NCBI RefSeq assembly: GCF_000090795.2
Contig: NW_003546320.1
Span: forward strand, 6,168 to 70,167
DNA: 64,000 bases
Direction of reading: 5' to 3'
Origin: Amphimedon queenslandica
Lineage: Eukaryota > Porifera > Demospongiae > Haplosclerida > Niphatidae
This document shows, one piece after another, positions 34,584-56,064 of this stretch. Within the stretch, counting starts at the first letter, position 1, and the number at the start of each line of letters is the position of its first letter. The position numbers and the translations under genes are program-made. The notes under the pieces are model-generated. The model had not been told where the DNA came from, searched no databases, and saw only the letters and a list, made by a program, of their open reading frames with translations.

Positions 34584-35619
34584 TACAGTAGGACAAGTGA
34601 TAGATATCGCAGTTACTTTAGCTGGAGTATTCATTTCCAGGAATAACTAGTTCAAGTTTGCTTAACAAAACTCACTGACCTTTTTAAAAAAAATGAACCA
34701 ACAGCTGCATCATAGCAGTTCTACACTGCAATACCACATAAATTGAAAACATAGCCTTGGCCCTTGTATACATGATAGATACAACAATTAAAGCTAGACT
34801 GTTATTTTATAAAACAGTGCAAATGGTGGCACCTTTATAACGTTGAAATGCTCAGGGCATGTTGTAATTTAAATCTGGTCAAGTTAACAATGATAAATAA
34901 CAGAGCAAATATTGGCATTTATACATGTAATGAGCAACCGTGTTTAATATGCAAATTTGGAAGAAGGAGCATCGTTTGACAGAATGGGAAATAAAATACT
35001 AATGGGTAGATAGAATGAACTCTAGCTGAATGGCTGATCATCATGCATAATGCACTGATTGTTACAAGAGTACATAATATTATGTACTCTTGTTGTTAGA
35101 ATAAAGATAATAGACTGATTGTAATACTAGATGTAGCAATGGCACCAGTATTAAGCAATTTTACACAAGCAGTCTCACACAAGTATTTTCAATACTGAGA
35201 TAGAGCTGAATAAATCTATTATGATTATTTCAAATCATTTTAATGATGATTATTTTTATTAACAATAGTAATCGGATTCTAATAGTAAAAGTAGTTTATG
35301 ATGAGATGAATATTGACCAAATTTTGATAGCTTTTAACACAATTTTAGTGAATTTGAGAGACGAGGAAGACAATAGTGATTAGGGACGATGAATTATTGT
35401 GAAAAGTTATGCTTTGGACAAGATATTAGAGAAAGATTAAGATGATCAAATCATCTGAGTGCCCTTCTTATTGATGATGTAGATGTCAAGTAAAATGTTG
35501 TGGAATATTGCATAAACAGACAAGAGTTTGTGGTTGAATCATTAATGATGTCAGTCATGATTTGGCCTAATGCATTCTGAATGAGCTAACGTGACAGTGA
35601 GCCAGAGCAACAGGTATAA

Positions 35620-35895
35620 TTCAGCAATGATACCTGTCAGACTGTACCGATACTTAGACTCGATTCATTGACTTTGAGGCTGAGCAGACTAGTTTGTGTA
35701 CACAACCAATTGTTATCGCCTTGGATCAGGACCGATATTAGTCTGAATCATACTGATATCAGTCCTGAGTCATGGTTTTCGTGTAATCAATCATGGTACA
35801 AGAGCAAAAATCAGCATAGGATATCAAACATGATCCATTATTTGGGGCAAAAGTGCTGATTCAGGCATGATAACTTTTGGTTGTGTAGCTCCACC
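35620..35895. repeat. Dispersed repeat, copy 2
   Basis: It shares GCAATGATACCTGT, CAGACTGTACC, GATATCAGTC-type words and GTGCTGATTCAGGCA with 7930-8235, in the same order. Ends and family are not recognised. Confidence 0.45.
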
Positions 35896-36058
35896 CGCGC
35901 CCAACGGCGCCATGCGGCGTGGAATGATACGCATTCCGAGAATTGTTTACTTACGGATACTATCTAGATCTATGGTTTACTGCAACAACGTTTCCAAGAA
36001 GCTAAACTGAGCTATCATTACGGTATTACCAGAAATAAATATAGAGCTTATGCAGTGA

Positions 36059-39000
36059 ATGATGCTTTCTTTCGAAGGATTGACGTGCACCGTGCCAATA
36101 CTGAATGGCGGAACGGGGGCCACCTTCACTTCAGTGTATACTGGAAGATACTCAGAAATATATGGGATGGATCCCAGAAGAAGTGTAAGTAGATTGAAAT
36201 CTTATTAACATTGTTAAAAATATTCAGGCAATCATTGGGAAAGGTTGAAATTGAAAGGTATATGATTAATTAAGAAAATCTATAGCTCCAACAACGTTTT
36301 CTCATTTTGTAAATCTATCTACTCTCTGCTCTTATTCTCATCCTCCTTCCTGTCAGTAATTTGATTTTTGTTATATTTTTCCTCCTTTGTGTGTGTGTGT
36401 GTGTTTGTGCTGTGTTTTGGGAAATGAGACTAGACTCTAGTTCAGCCCTGGCTCTCTTTCAATAACTTAGATGCTTATAATACTATCACAATGTGATTCA
36501 TAAAATGCTTCATTTTTAACAAGTGATGAGCTTAGCCCTGGCCCAAATAATTCAAAAAGGTGCTGCAACTGAAATGCAATATGGTGAAATGACAGTCTTT
36601 TTAAATCTATTGTGTCTTTCAATGTTTCTGTATTTCTGTAAAACATTAAGTTATTCTTATTCTCATAATAATAAGAAGAATTTTTAAAAACTGGTGTAGT
36701 CTAACATTTGAACAAAAACAAAACAGAAGAAAGCCAAAACCGACTAAATGAAAACCAGAGTTTAGTCTTTCTTGATCTATTAATTATTCACTGACTTTAA
36801 CTTTATATTTACATTAATTCAGTCTATAAATATCTGTCCTTTGTTCTTTATCTGTTTTTTCTATAATAATAATTTAACAATAGTAATATTTAATAATGAT
36901 AATAATAATTTTTTGTCAGGCCCTTTGTTATTTTTTGTTTGTTTATATAATAATTATTATTTTATTTTATTTTCTAACATAATTATATTAACAATAATTT
37001 TGTGCACAATAATAATTATTGTTCTTGTAATAGTATAGCGCTTTATTTTGGCCGCTCTGCTATAAAATTCTAATTGGTAGTTTTTAATTTGGCGATTTTT
37101 ATGTACATGTGTAATACTGAGCATGCGCATTAATGATTGGCGGTTTTAATATTGGCAATTCTGCTTGAAAACCGCCAATCGCCAAAATAAAACTCCACCA
37201 AATTAAAGTGCTATACGGTATTAGTAATAATAATTAATAATGATACTAATGTTATTAATAATAAAATAGTTTTGTATTAAAGGTACCTGATCCATACAAT
37301 GAGGGGTCAATATTGAAAATGGTTTGGAATCAATCCTACCATCATGCGAATTTTACTAACTTGTACTTACATGTATGTTTACCTTACAATGTCCTTTTCT
37401 TTTCAGTAATAATGATAATAATAATTATTATTAACAAAAATACATATGCAATTTAATCCAACCATTTTAGAGAAATTTTGGAACTAAAGTATTCATTACA
37501 AGAAGAAGAAAGGTATTAAAAATTCTATCTTTATTTTTCATCTAACTTATAATAGGAAACATTCTGAGCTACAAAATGAAATTGAAGAACTGGATATGTT
37601 AGTTATGTGAACTAGCAGGATAGTGATAACCTAACAAACTTAGCCATTTTTGAGCTAATATACTTAGACCTGCAAGTTTGCATTGCCCTATAGACATTGC
37701 TTGTTTCATTTTATTTGACTGCATTTCTAAAATAGGAAAAGCAGCTCTTCTCGTGATGCTCATAAGATGTATGGTGATATTAGGCCTGGAGATACTACAC
37801 ATCAAGAGGTTATGGTGGCATATAAAAATTTTTATAGCAATGCTCCGCGTAATTTGCTTAAAGTATTACCAGAAGAAGCAGATAAATTCAAAGTTTGGGA
37901 AGTAATCTCTGACATTGTGCAGGTATATTAAATACACTAAATTAGAGTTTCTCTGTTGCATCTATTTAATTTAAATTAGGAAAGTTTTAAAGAAAATAAA
38001 GAAAACATCATTCAAAAAATCAAGGACAAGTTACATAAAGTATTGCTAGAAGATAATACTAAAACACTAAATGAAGAAACAACAGATCTTATTCGGGCAT
38101 TTAGCATGTTTATATATAGTGAAAGTGTGCGGATAGAATCTGTGAAACAGGTAGATCTACATGTATACAGTAGAGCCTCTATTCCTCATTAAGAATGGAT
38201 CTATTATAATAATAAACCTTTGTAATGTCCCAATTGGTACAAAATTATACCAAAATTATACCTAAATGAGAACACCTCTATATTCAAAACAAGTAGCATA
38301 TAGTCCCATGCATGGTGTTCAAAGTGAAGTACTCTTAATTATACTTTTTGTTACTAGTTTTTAATGACAGAAGAGCGCTGTGATCATCATGCTATTGAGA
38401 GGACAACAAAAATCATTAACAAAAAGTTAAATCCAAAGCAATTCAGTAGGTCTTTTGAAGAAGACTGTATATTAGAATCAAGAATTACTGGTATGAATAT
38501 AACCTACACATACAGTTGTAACTAGATCTAGTGGTAATTCTAAAGAATTACGTTATACAAAACATTTTTCTTATTATTATTTTAGTTCATGGGTCAAGTG
38601 AACATCAAGGGCCATTTGACTCACAGTACCGTCAAAGAGATGGGGTAAGTGTCCACAAAGTATCATAATTTATTACCAAAAAAGAAAGAAAAACGTAAAC
38701 CTTTTTGGCGTTCTAAGAGCAATTCTGAAATAGAGACACATGTTTCAGCAGGAAGGAACAACACAAAATGTAAATGCTCAATCAAAAACCTGAATACTAA
38801 AGTATATCATTTATTATAGATCAAAGAAACAAAAAAATACCTGAACCAAAAATGTAAGGCCTGTTACATTTTAGTATTTATAATTAGATATTATGTAATG
38901 TGCATAGTGAGACTGAAAAAGTTTACCACAAACTTAAAGAAAAAATGACGTAAGCAAACCGATGTACCTACATTAATTGACAGGCACACATGACAGGAAA

Positions 39001-40054
39001 GCTATTGAAATATTAGAATTATTAGAAGAAATGGAGGCACTTAAAAGGTGATAGCAGTAAAATTAATGAATTCATCGTTAAGAATCATTTTTAGAAAATC
39101 AAAAAGAATAGAAGAAGAAATAAAAACCTTGAAAAAAAGGTACCTTAGAGTGACTTTTAATTGCGGGTACTAAATTTTTGCTATTTTAGCACAAGGTAGA
39201 TTTTGCTGGAATTAAAAATTGTGATTAAGTAATTACTACTAATAGTTATATGGCATCATGATGTCATTATTAATAATTGCACGTATTAATAATTGCGATT
39301 TTTAACCCAAACGCAAAATTTGCAATTAATAGTATCCGCATTTAAAAGTAACCTTAAGGTATTACATATTTAATTTTAAAAAATAATATCAATTTATAGA
39401 GTTGATGATGCGGCTTCATCAATGCCAATTTACACATTGGAAAGCAGCAAGCACAAAGATGCATCTGATCTTGAAGTACTTTTTTGCATCATTATCATAG
39501 ATTATTATTCTATTATGCATAGTATAAAATGATTCTGAAGCTGATAGAGGCATTCATCCATGATCTTGAGAATATTTTGATCTGTACTACTGAGGAGTAC
39601 ATTGATGGGGGATCTGACACAAGAGAGAAGTATAAAATATATGGTTTAGTGCTGAGTGCCTGTGGTCTAAAGAAATCAAAACCTCCTGAAAGTTTACAGC
39701 AGAAAGTAAAACTCATGCAATACAAATCACTTTATTAGAATATTATATTTATATACATAGGTTTTAAGCACTGTCAAAGAAAAACATCAAATTGATGATA
39801 AAATATATGAGAGATATGTTCAAGAAGCAGTTGTTATAACTCGTGACATGCTGACACTGTTGCCTCCACTTATAATATCAGTACATCCAAAACGCTATAA
39901 TGAAAAGATACATGATATTAAAAGACCTGCTTGGGATGAATCTGGAGAAGAAGATGAAACACGAGAGCTTACCTATTATCGCCCCATTTTAGTATTTGGC
40001 AATGAGTTACATGTGGCAGTAAAAGGAACAGTGGGAAATAAAAAACATACCTAA
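36059..40054 (+). CDS. Coiled-coil protein with MIEAP (SPATA18)-like C-terminal domain
   Basis: The C-terminal exons are clear: 37735-37920, 37980-38149, 38358-38491, 38586-38644, then short coiled-coil exons near 38906-38944, 38998-39047 and 39095-39139. These are followed by 39401-39475, 39529-39705 and 39762-40054 (TAA). Products include KFKVWEVISDIVQ, ESFKENKENIIQKIKDKL, KAIEILELLEEMEALKR, KSKRIEEEIKTLKKR and a last domain with MLTLLPPLIIS, RPAWDESGEEDETRE, YYRPILVFGN and KGTVGNKK. The PPL..., YxRPxL and KGxVG pattern recalls the C-terminal domain of mitochondria-eating protein (MIEAP/SPATA18), which acts in mitochondrial quality control; this match is tentative. A likely first exon is 36059-36184 (ATGATG). 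The exons between 36185 and 37470 could not be joined in phase, so the 5' half is uncertain. Confidence 0.6.
37031..37220. mobile_element. MITE-like element with TAGTATAGCGC / GTGCTATACGGTA ends
   Basis: The left end TAGTATAGCGCTTTATTTTGG pairs with the right end CCAAATTAAAGTGCTATACG with few mismatches. An inner inverted pair (GATTGGCGGTTTT and AAAACCGCCAATC) adds a second stem. It is 190 bp, non-coding, and lies in the 5' intron region of the coiled-coil gene. A truncated relative lies at 5191-5271. Confidence 0.75.
39141..39361. mobile_element. MITE-like element at a splice donor
   Basis: The ends TACCTTAGAGTGACTTTTAA and TTTAAAAGTAACCTTAAGGTA are inverted copies. It is 221 bp and non-coding. 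Its first base is the T of the GT donor that follows the exon ending at 39139, so the current 5' splice site is built partly from transposon sequence. Confidence 0.7.
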
Positions 40055-40837
40055 TCTTACTAAACTAGTTAATTTTATTGATTGCATGCATACATTAAGC
40101 CTGTTTTGTGAACTATAATAAAAAGTATGCATAGAATAATTACATGTAAATCTATTTCTTAATAATAATATTATTGACTGATGAAAGTGATGGTATGATT
40201 CTAATCATGGCCCTGAAATAATTGTCCATTTGAAAGCTGTATGCAAGCTTTTTATTTTAATACTGCACTTTTAGAACTTGAGCTACAAACTATAATTTAA
40301 GCAGAAATTCAAATTGCAAATTAAAATCAGATCTGTATTTCTAACAAACATGAGCAAGACAACACTAATAACAACATGCATAAATTCAAACTGTTTTGGA
40401 AATTAATGAAACTGTTTCAAATGTAGACCTCGATTAAATACAAGAGTTGCAAAACCTTTCTTCTGGATCGTGTGAAATGATCTAGAATACTGGTATGTAT
40501 TTAGCACTATTTTTTAAAGTCATTGTTGTGAACATCATCAATCCCATTCAGAGTTAACCTACTTTTTTGATGAATTAGTAGCAAAGAACCACACTCAATC
40601 CTACTGAAAATTTTTTATAATTATCATCATCTTCAGTCAAGTTGAATGAACTCATAATCAGTTCTGATCTGAATAACATCAGTAGTATATACAATTTTTG
40701 ATTAAATAACACAAAAGACCCTATTCACCAGGAGTCCATAATGTGGGGTACTACAAAGACTTCAGTTTCTTTTAAGAACATCATTACTAATTTTTACTTT
40801 GTCAAAATAGTATAATAACACATTATAATTATAATTA
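40055..40837. other. Convergent spacer between the coiled-coil gene and cullin-1
   Basis: AT-rich sequence lies between two 3' ends. No exon, repeat or RNA gene is recognised. It presumably holds both polyadenylation regions. Confidence 0.4.
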
Positions 40838-49636
<8,799 letters not shown>

Positions 49637-49930
49637 TATCTAAAAGGACACATAGGCTTAATACATACCAAGAAAATTAAAATACCGAAGTCAGTCTCCT
49701 TTAGTTCTGTCAGAGGATGTGTTGTTTAGTCCGGATATTGCAGAAATCCTGACCCACGTGGAACCATTTGGAAACTGCTAACTCATAGTTACGGTACATG
49801 TATCTAATTAATCGATTTTTGATAATTATTTTGATGTCTTGCGGATTATAAGGTCATATGCGCGCGCATAATGCATGCATGACTGCAGTGAGCCCCACCC
49901 AATTTGTCAAAACAACTGCTTTGTTCAAAC
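49637..49930. promoter_or_regulatory. Bidirectional promoter, CUL1 / espin-like gene
   Basis: Only 294 bp separate the two divergent start codons. The segment is less AT-rich than the neighbouring introns and includes a GCGCGCGCAT run at about 49860-49868. Shared regulation is inferred from head-to-head spacing, not from a recognised motif. Confidence 0.5.
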
Positions 49931-52900
49931 ATGTCAGAACGTATCAGGAAAGTGTCAAGAGATGAAACCGCTGAAAACGAAGGACCTCCTTTGGATGTGC
50001 ACGTCGCTGTTATGGCTGATGATTTAAAAAGCTTGCAAGAGCTCATCCAGTCTGGAGCACCACAGCTACATCACAAAACTCTTGAAACAGCTTTGCATGT
50101 AGCTGCAAGAGCTCCAGCACTGGAATGTTTAAAGTGGCTTTTGGAAAACTATATTAATTCTCCGAAAGATTGTGATTACAAGGGCAGTACTCCGTGCCAC
50201 TATGCTGTGGTATATGGCAACCTTGAAGCTTTGAAGGCAAGTGAATACTGTAATATTTTGAGAATGTAAAAACAATATTCCCCTGCTTAGTTGGCTTTAT
50301 AAACAATAACATACTTCTGTAACTATAGATTTTGCTCAATCATGACGTAAAGATTAGAAAAGAATTATCTGAAATGAAAGAGGAGAATGGTCTCACCATA
50401 ATGGGTTTTGCAACATTACAAGGTATTCTTGTAACGTTTTATGAAACTAAAAATAATTGTAATTATTCTATACAGGTGATTTAAAAACTGTTGAATGGAT
50501 TTCAAATAATTTTCCTGGCCTTGCTTATGTAAGAGATATAAGTGGAAATTTACCAATTCACCTTGCCGCTGCTGGAGGTATTGAATTATGTACAATACTT
50601 TAGTGTTACTAATTCTTGTAGGTGCGTTAGACATAGTTAAATTTTTGATTGATTGTTATGGTAAAGATTATGCCTCCGAATCTGGTTCTGAGAAAAAGTT
50701 CCAACCGTTGTATTATGCTGTTGATAAAGGTAGTAATCTATGCTTGCACTTGCAATCCTGCAAATACTTTCTACGTAATCATTATTGATATAAATAAAAC
50801 TAGGTAAAACCGATGTTGTAAAATATCTCGTTGATGAGGTGAAAGTTGATCCACTTGCTAAAGCAAAAGGAGGAATGACCACTCTTCATGCTGCAGTTAC
50901 AGCTCATCAAGTGTCTATTACTAAAGTAAAAAAACTCTTAATAATGATTGACTTACTATTGTTATGTGTTATTAGTGGCTTATTGAGAAACTCGGACCAA
51001 GTATGATTCTAGCTAAGTCTGATGATGGTGCTACTCTTCTTCACTTGGCAGCAGGTATGCATTGCTTATTACAACACAAAATTTAAGATACAATATTGTA
51101 GCTGAAGGCCTGCCAGATTTGCTTGAATTTCTGATAGAATCACTTCCAGACAAATCATCTGTTAATGTTGTTGATAACAGTGGTTCAACACCAGCTCATG
51201 ATGCATCTGAGTTTGGTGAACGTGATACACTGCTTATTTTATTAAAGTATGGAGCAGATATTTCAATGACGAATCAGGTGAATATTAATTGCTTTCTTAT
51301 TATTATACCATTATTTGCTTGTATTTGTCTTTACAGAGTGGAGAAACACCTTTTGACTTAGCTGTTCAAAACAACCACAATGACTTAATTGGGATCTTGG
51401 CTGATTTTCGAGAAAATAAGACAAAAGCACTCCAGTCCTACGTTCAAGACAAAAGTGATACTGTGAGTACTTGTCACTGTAATGTGTAAATTTAGTGTGC
51501 ATTATAGGTTCGTACAAAAAGAGAAGAAGCTAATGAAATTACAGACCTAATTCAACAAACTGCTGATATTGTTGAAAAAAGAAAAGAAGAAGAAGTGTCA
51601 CGAAAAATATCTTTGCAAAGATTAACTGATGAAGATGACTTGGATGACAGTGGTGATGAACTAGAACGGGAACTTATGAAAGACAGAGAAAGGTCAGACA
51701 AACAATTTGCTCAATATTGATAATGACAACTTAATTTTAGTGATCGAGTTAGTCGGTCAAAATTAAGAGTTAGTAAGGATGAGACTGATGATATTCCTCA
51801 TGAGACAAGTGCAGAAGTAAGCCTTTTTTGTGCATGTTATAGTACTTCAGATTTTGATAGGGACATATATATGCAAAAGTCAAGAAGAAAAAATTGCCTC
51901 AGGAAATAAAGAAAAATTCAAGAGATGAGCACATGTCTGAAACTGGTTCTGTTGCCTCTTCTCATCGTGTTGGAAGAATAACAGCAAGGTAATGATATTC
52001 ATGTTCAGCTTCCAATGTTGTAAATTCATTGGTAGTGAATAATGTTGTATATGTGTGTCTTTCCTTTGTTGACGTTGTTTACCAAATTCCATTGCAGTTC
52101 ATTAGAATATCAAAAGAAGAAAGGTAACAAGTTTGTATCAGAAAATGATTCAACATCTTCTGTTGGCACAAGTGTTAGCCGCTCCAAAAAAGGTAAAGGG
52201 GAAGTATGACCTGTAATGCTTCATTTCTAATTGAACTAGTTGATCATTTCCATGACCCAAGACAGTATGGCTATTATCCCGGACATTTCCATCCTTTTGC
52301 TCATTTTCATCACAAAAGACCTCCCCGCAGTACTTCAGGATCAAGCATTGCCTCAACTGGTACAGGAGCACGGTATCCACCTCATCCACCAGCATCATTG
52401 CCTCCAGGTATACTAATAACTAATGATAATGCATGATACATGTATGTCTCTCTCCTTTTAGGCTATCCACAGTATCCTTATATGCCGGCAATGGTAGCTC
52501 AGTACTATGGATATCCATATCCACCTCAATATTATCCAGTAAGTAATGTGTGTCATTATGATAATTCAATTTCTTTTAGGTTCATCCAAAAGCAAAAGGT
52601 ATTAATGACAGAATTCACATGGAAGCATTACAAAAAGCTAGTGCAGGTCAGTTTTTATTCCCTCCACAACCAGGACCTTATGCTGGATATCACCCACGAA
52701 ATTATGTGAGTAAACTAAAATCAGGAAATGTTTATAAAAAATTATGCTATAGGGACATTTTGGGGGGCATAGAAAAAATCGGCCTACTTCTGGAAATTCA
52801 AGTGCAATTAGTGTTCCTATCAACAAAGGAAAGAGTCGTCATACAGGTTCTAACATATATGTAGTACATTTTTGTCATATACATGGATCTACCACAGATA

Positions 52901-55900
52901 GAGCTATTGGATTTGGCCCAGCAACACTAGAGGATGTAGGATTAGAGGATCAAGCAATAGATCATCCCGCTCCTCCTCCAATTACTAAAGGAGGAAAGGT
53001 TGATCACAATCCTTCTGAATTGGTTCATGCCAATTTTATCATGATGAAGGCTGATGAACAAGGAAAAATTCCTTCACAAGCATCAGAAGGAACAAAACTT
53101 CAACGTGCTAAGCATCCTGACAAATATGATGGAAGGTATTTTCATATCCATAACTATTATAATATACAAAACAATAATAAATCAGGTATGATGACTGCAT
53201 TGAAACAGATTCAGAAGATGAAAAAGAGCTACCAGAATATATCAGTGTTGCAACTTTAGCAGAAAGTGCTTTAATATTGCTCATGCTACCAATACTTGGG
53301 TTGAAAGGGATTGAAAAGCATCGTCCTGAGGTAAAAACAAAATTATTTTTTTGAATTAAATTTCATGCACTGTTTATTATGATAGGAGCAGAAGTTGTCT
53401 CCAAAAGCTTATGATGCAATGGAAGCTCAAAAAACATCAAAGCAGTGGAGCAGTCAGCAAAATTCAGTATGATCCTTTAAACTATAGCAGTAATGGTGCA
53501 AATGCAATTTAACTACAGGCCGAGCAAGTGAAGAAACGCAAGAATCAAGATGTTAACGATTGGTCTGAAATGTTAGGTGTCTCATTAGCAGCACCTCAAA
53601 CATCCATGTCTAAAGATATTAGTGGATCAATTCGTGCAAGAAATTTTGCTTTTGTAAGTGTAATGAATGACTTCTATTTACTTGTATATGTAATTGTGAT
53701 CTCAACAGCAAGAGCTGAAGCCCTCACCACTTCATCAGTCCATGAATTCACTCCCAGTAAATGATGATGAGAATGATGATGATGATATTATATCTGTAGT
53801 CATTGGTGGTGAAACAGAAGAAGGTAAAATGTTTTTGTGGTTATTAAAATTAAATAATATGTATTACTAGAAAAGAAAATTAGATATTCTAGTAAGCATG
53901 AGAAATTGGTGAAGAGAGACGGAAAATCAAGAAGCCGTGAGGGTTCAACAAAAAAGACAAGATCTCACAAGGAAAAATCCAACAAACAAGAAAAAACTGA
54001 GAAACAAAAAAAGAGTAAGCAAATTTTTCATGGTATCAGCATCTATACAAATATACATATAGGAACAACAAGTGCAAAGGAATCTAGCAAAAGGAAATCG
54101 ACTAAAAAGACAACTCAAAAGAAAGAGACTGTTGAAACCGGCACAGATCAAAAGAAGAGTAAAAAGAAGAAAATGACAGTGAAACCTTCTTCAGAAAAAG
54201 ACACTGTAGTGCAGTTGAAGATAGTTGATCAAGAGAAGGCACCTCATGAATCTTCTGAGGTTGTAACATCTGTCACTATTGATACTGGAGGTCACAAGCA
54301 ACCTGTTGAAGTCCCCAACATTGCTATCATTTCTGATTCAGACAATGATGAGCCAAAGGAAAGAAATCTTGCATCCCCATCTTCTCAAGGAAGCGTTGAT
54401 GTAGACCATATATTTGGTAGGTATAATATTTGATACATGTATACTTAAGCATTTTATATTTAGCTGATACTGAGAAAGAGATTGAGCAAATGCTTGCTGG
54501 TATGCCTAGATCTTCCAGTATGGATGGTGAGCAGCAAGAACTAAGTATGATTATAGTTAAAACATAAAATGTTAAAATTCTATTCTAGGCTTTATGAATC
54601 ATGAACAGGGAAATGGACAACTTGAAAAACTTGAAGTTATGTTCCCACAGAATTCAGCCCAACCAGGTAATTGTTTGTGGTACTATTCAGTTTAGATATT
54701 TTTGCAGGTCTGGGTACTGATGATTTCTTATCTGTAATTGAGGCTCTTAATATGAAGCCAGAAGACTTGACACCACAACAAGAGGCTAGAGTTACCCTGA
54801 TACAGAATATTATACAAGGCAAAGATCCTCAATTAAAAGCACAACTGTTGTCATTGATGTCTCAAAGTGGATGGACACCTGTTGGTGATAAAATGGAAGA
54901 TGTAAGTTTTCAGCACTTTTGTAAACATTAGGTTCATTATAAAATTAAGGTCTCCAGTACTCAATTACTTGCTGATATTGAGAATAAACTATTGGAGTCA
55001 CAGGAAAACCAACGTAAGGAAGCCGAACGTTCAAAAGCTGAACTTTCAGAAACCATCCAAAGAGGTCTTGCAGAGCACATGAAGGTAATATTAATGTACT
55101 TTTGTATTAGTGTGATGATTCTGACTTATACATAGAGCTTACAGTTGCAGCTTGAGCAACAACAGAAGGAATTTCTAGAACAACGCAAGCTTTTTGAGCA
55201 AGAATGGAAGGTTGTATTTAGTAATTTTATCTGACACTTTGAACAGCACTGTTTCCATAGGCAACACTTTCGAAGCATAGGCTGAGTAGTGACAGTGATT
55301 CATCGGATGATATGGTACAAGCCACACCACATCCTGTTATAGCAAATGCGAGAGGGCGAGTAAGAAATAAGAACACTTTAAAAATGTGTTTTATTATATT
55401 GTACATTGTATATGTACTCATAGACAAATACCATGGAAGCAAAATTGCAGCACCAGTCTCCACTAAAATGGGAAGATTTTGACAAGAGAAACGATCGTAT
55501 ACCAGACCCTCCTCCTTTGCCTGGTGTGGCATATTTACTAGGTACATAGTAGTACTAGCAATGACTAATACATGTCAATGGTATTGATAGATGAAGTTGA
55601 TGATCCTGCTGCCAAAAGGATAGTAAAGGGACAAAGAAGAAGCACTACATTTCAAGTGCAACAGACAAATAGAGCTCTTGAGAAGTTCGAATCTCTAGAC
55701 TTGTTAGACATTGAAGATGATGATGACTATGATGACGACGAATCTGATGGTAATATTGGAAATAAATAATATTAATTTTTAAGTTATTGGACAACTTTCT
55801 AGAATTGACAATGGCAGAGGCCAAACTTGCAACAAGAAAAAGAGCAGATATTCTTAAAGTTCAAGAAAGCAGGCAAAAGAAGGTTCACAATTCATATTGC

Positions 55901-55988
55901 CATTTTTATTATAATATCATTATAGAGCCTTGAAGCTTTTGTTCAGAACACAAAATTAAATACAGCAAACACAATTACAGTATCGTAG
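49931..55988 (+). CDS. Ankyrin-repeat protein, espin-like N-terminus, about 30 small exons
   Basis: It starts at ATG 49931 (MSERIRKVSRDE) and ends at TAG 55986-55988. The first about 400 residues form eight or so ankyrin repeats split across small exons: ETALHVAARAPALECLKWLL, NLPIHLAAAGGALDIVKFLI, GATLLHLAAAEGLPDLLEFL and GSTPAHDASEFGERDTLLIL. A charged coiled coil, a Pro/Tyr-rich patch (YPQYPYMPAMVAQYYGYPYP), long Lys-rich and Ser-rich disordered parts, and a C-terminal coiled coil (LQLQLEQQQKEFLEQRKLFE) follow. The repeat wording (TPAHDAS, TLLHLAA, TTLHAAV) recalls espin, an actin-bundling ankyrin protein, but I see no WH2 or actin-bundling module, so the name is tentative. It is convergent with nibrin, whose stop is only 76 bp away. 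Confidence 0.75.
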
Positions 55989-56064
55989 GAACTACTTGAC
56001 TTTTTGCAATACTTAATTATAATTCCTTTTTAAATAACAGTTTCTGTAAATCAGAGTTTTTTTA

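Larger units (their letters stand above)
34365..36058. other. Divergent intergenic region
   Basis: No gene is recognised. It includes a hairpin at 34497-34583 and copy 2 of a dispersed repeat (35620-35895). Just before the next gene comes a locally GC-rich stretch (35885-35930) that is a plausible promoter of the plus-strand coiled-coil gene. Confidence 0.45.

Noticed and set aside
36841-37030. Run of TAATAATAAT-rich sequence with an open frame
   Set aside because: It is low-complexity AT-rich sequence; the frame encodes only Ile, Asn and Phe-rich peptide.
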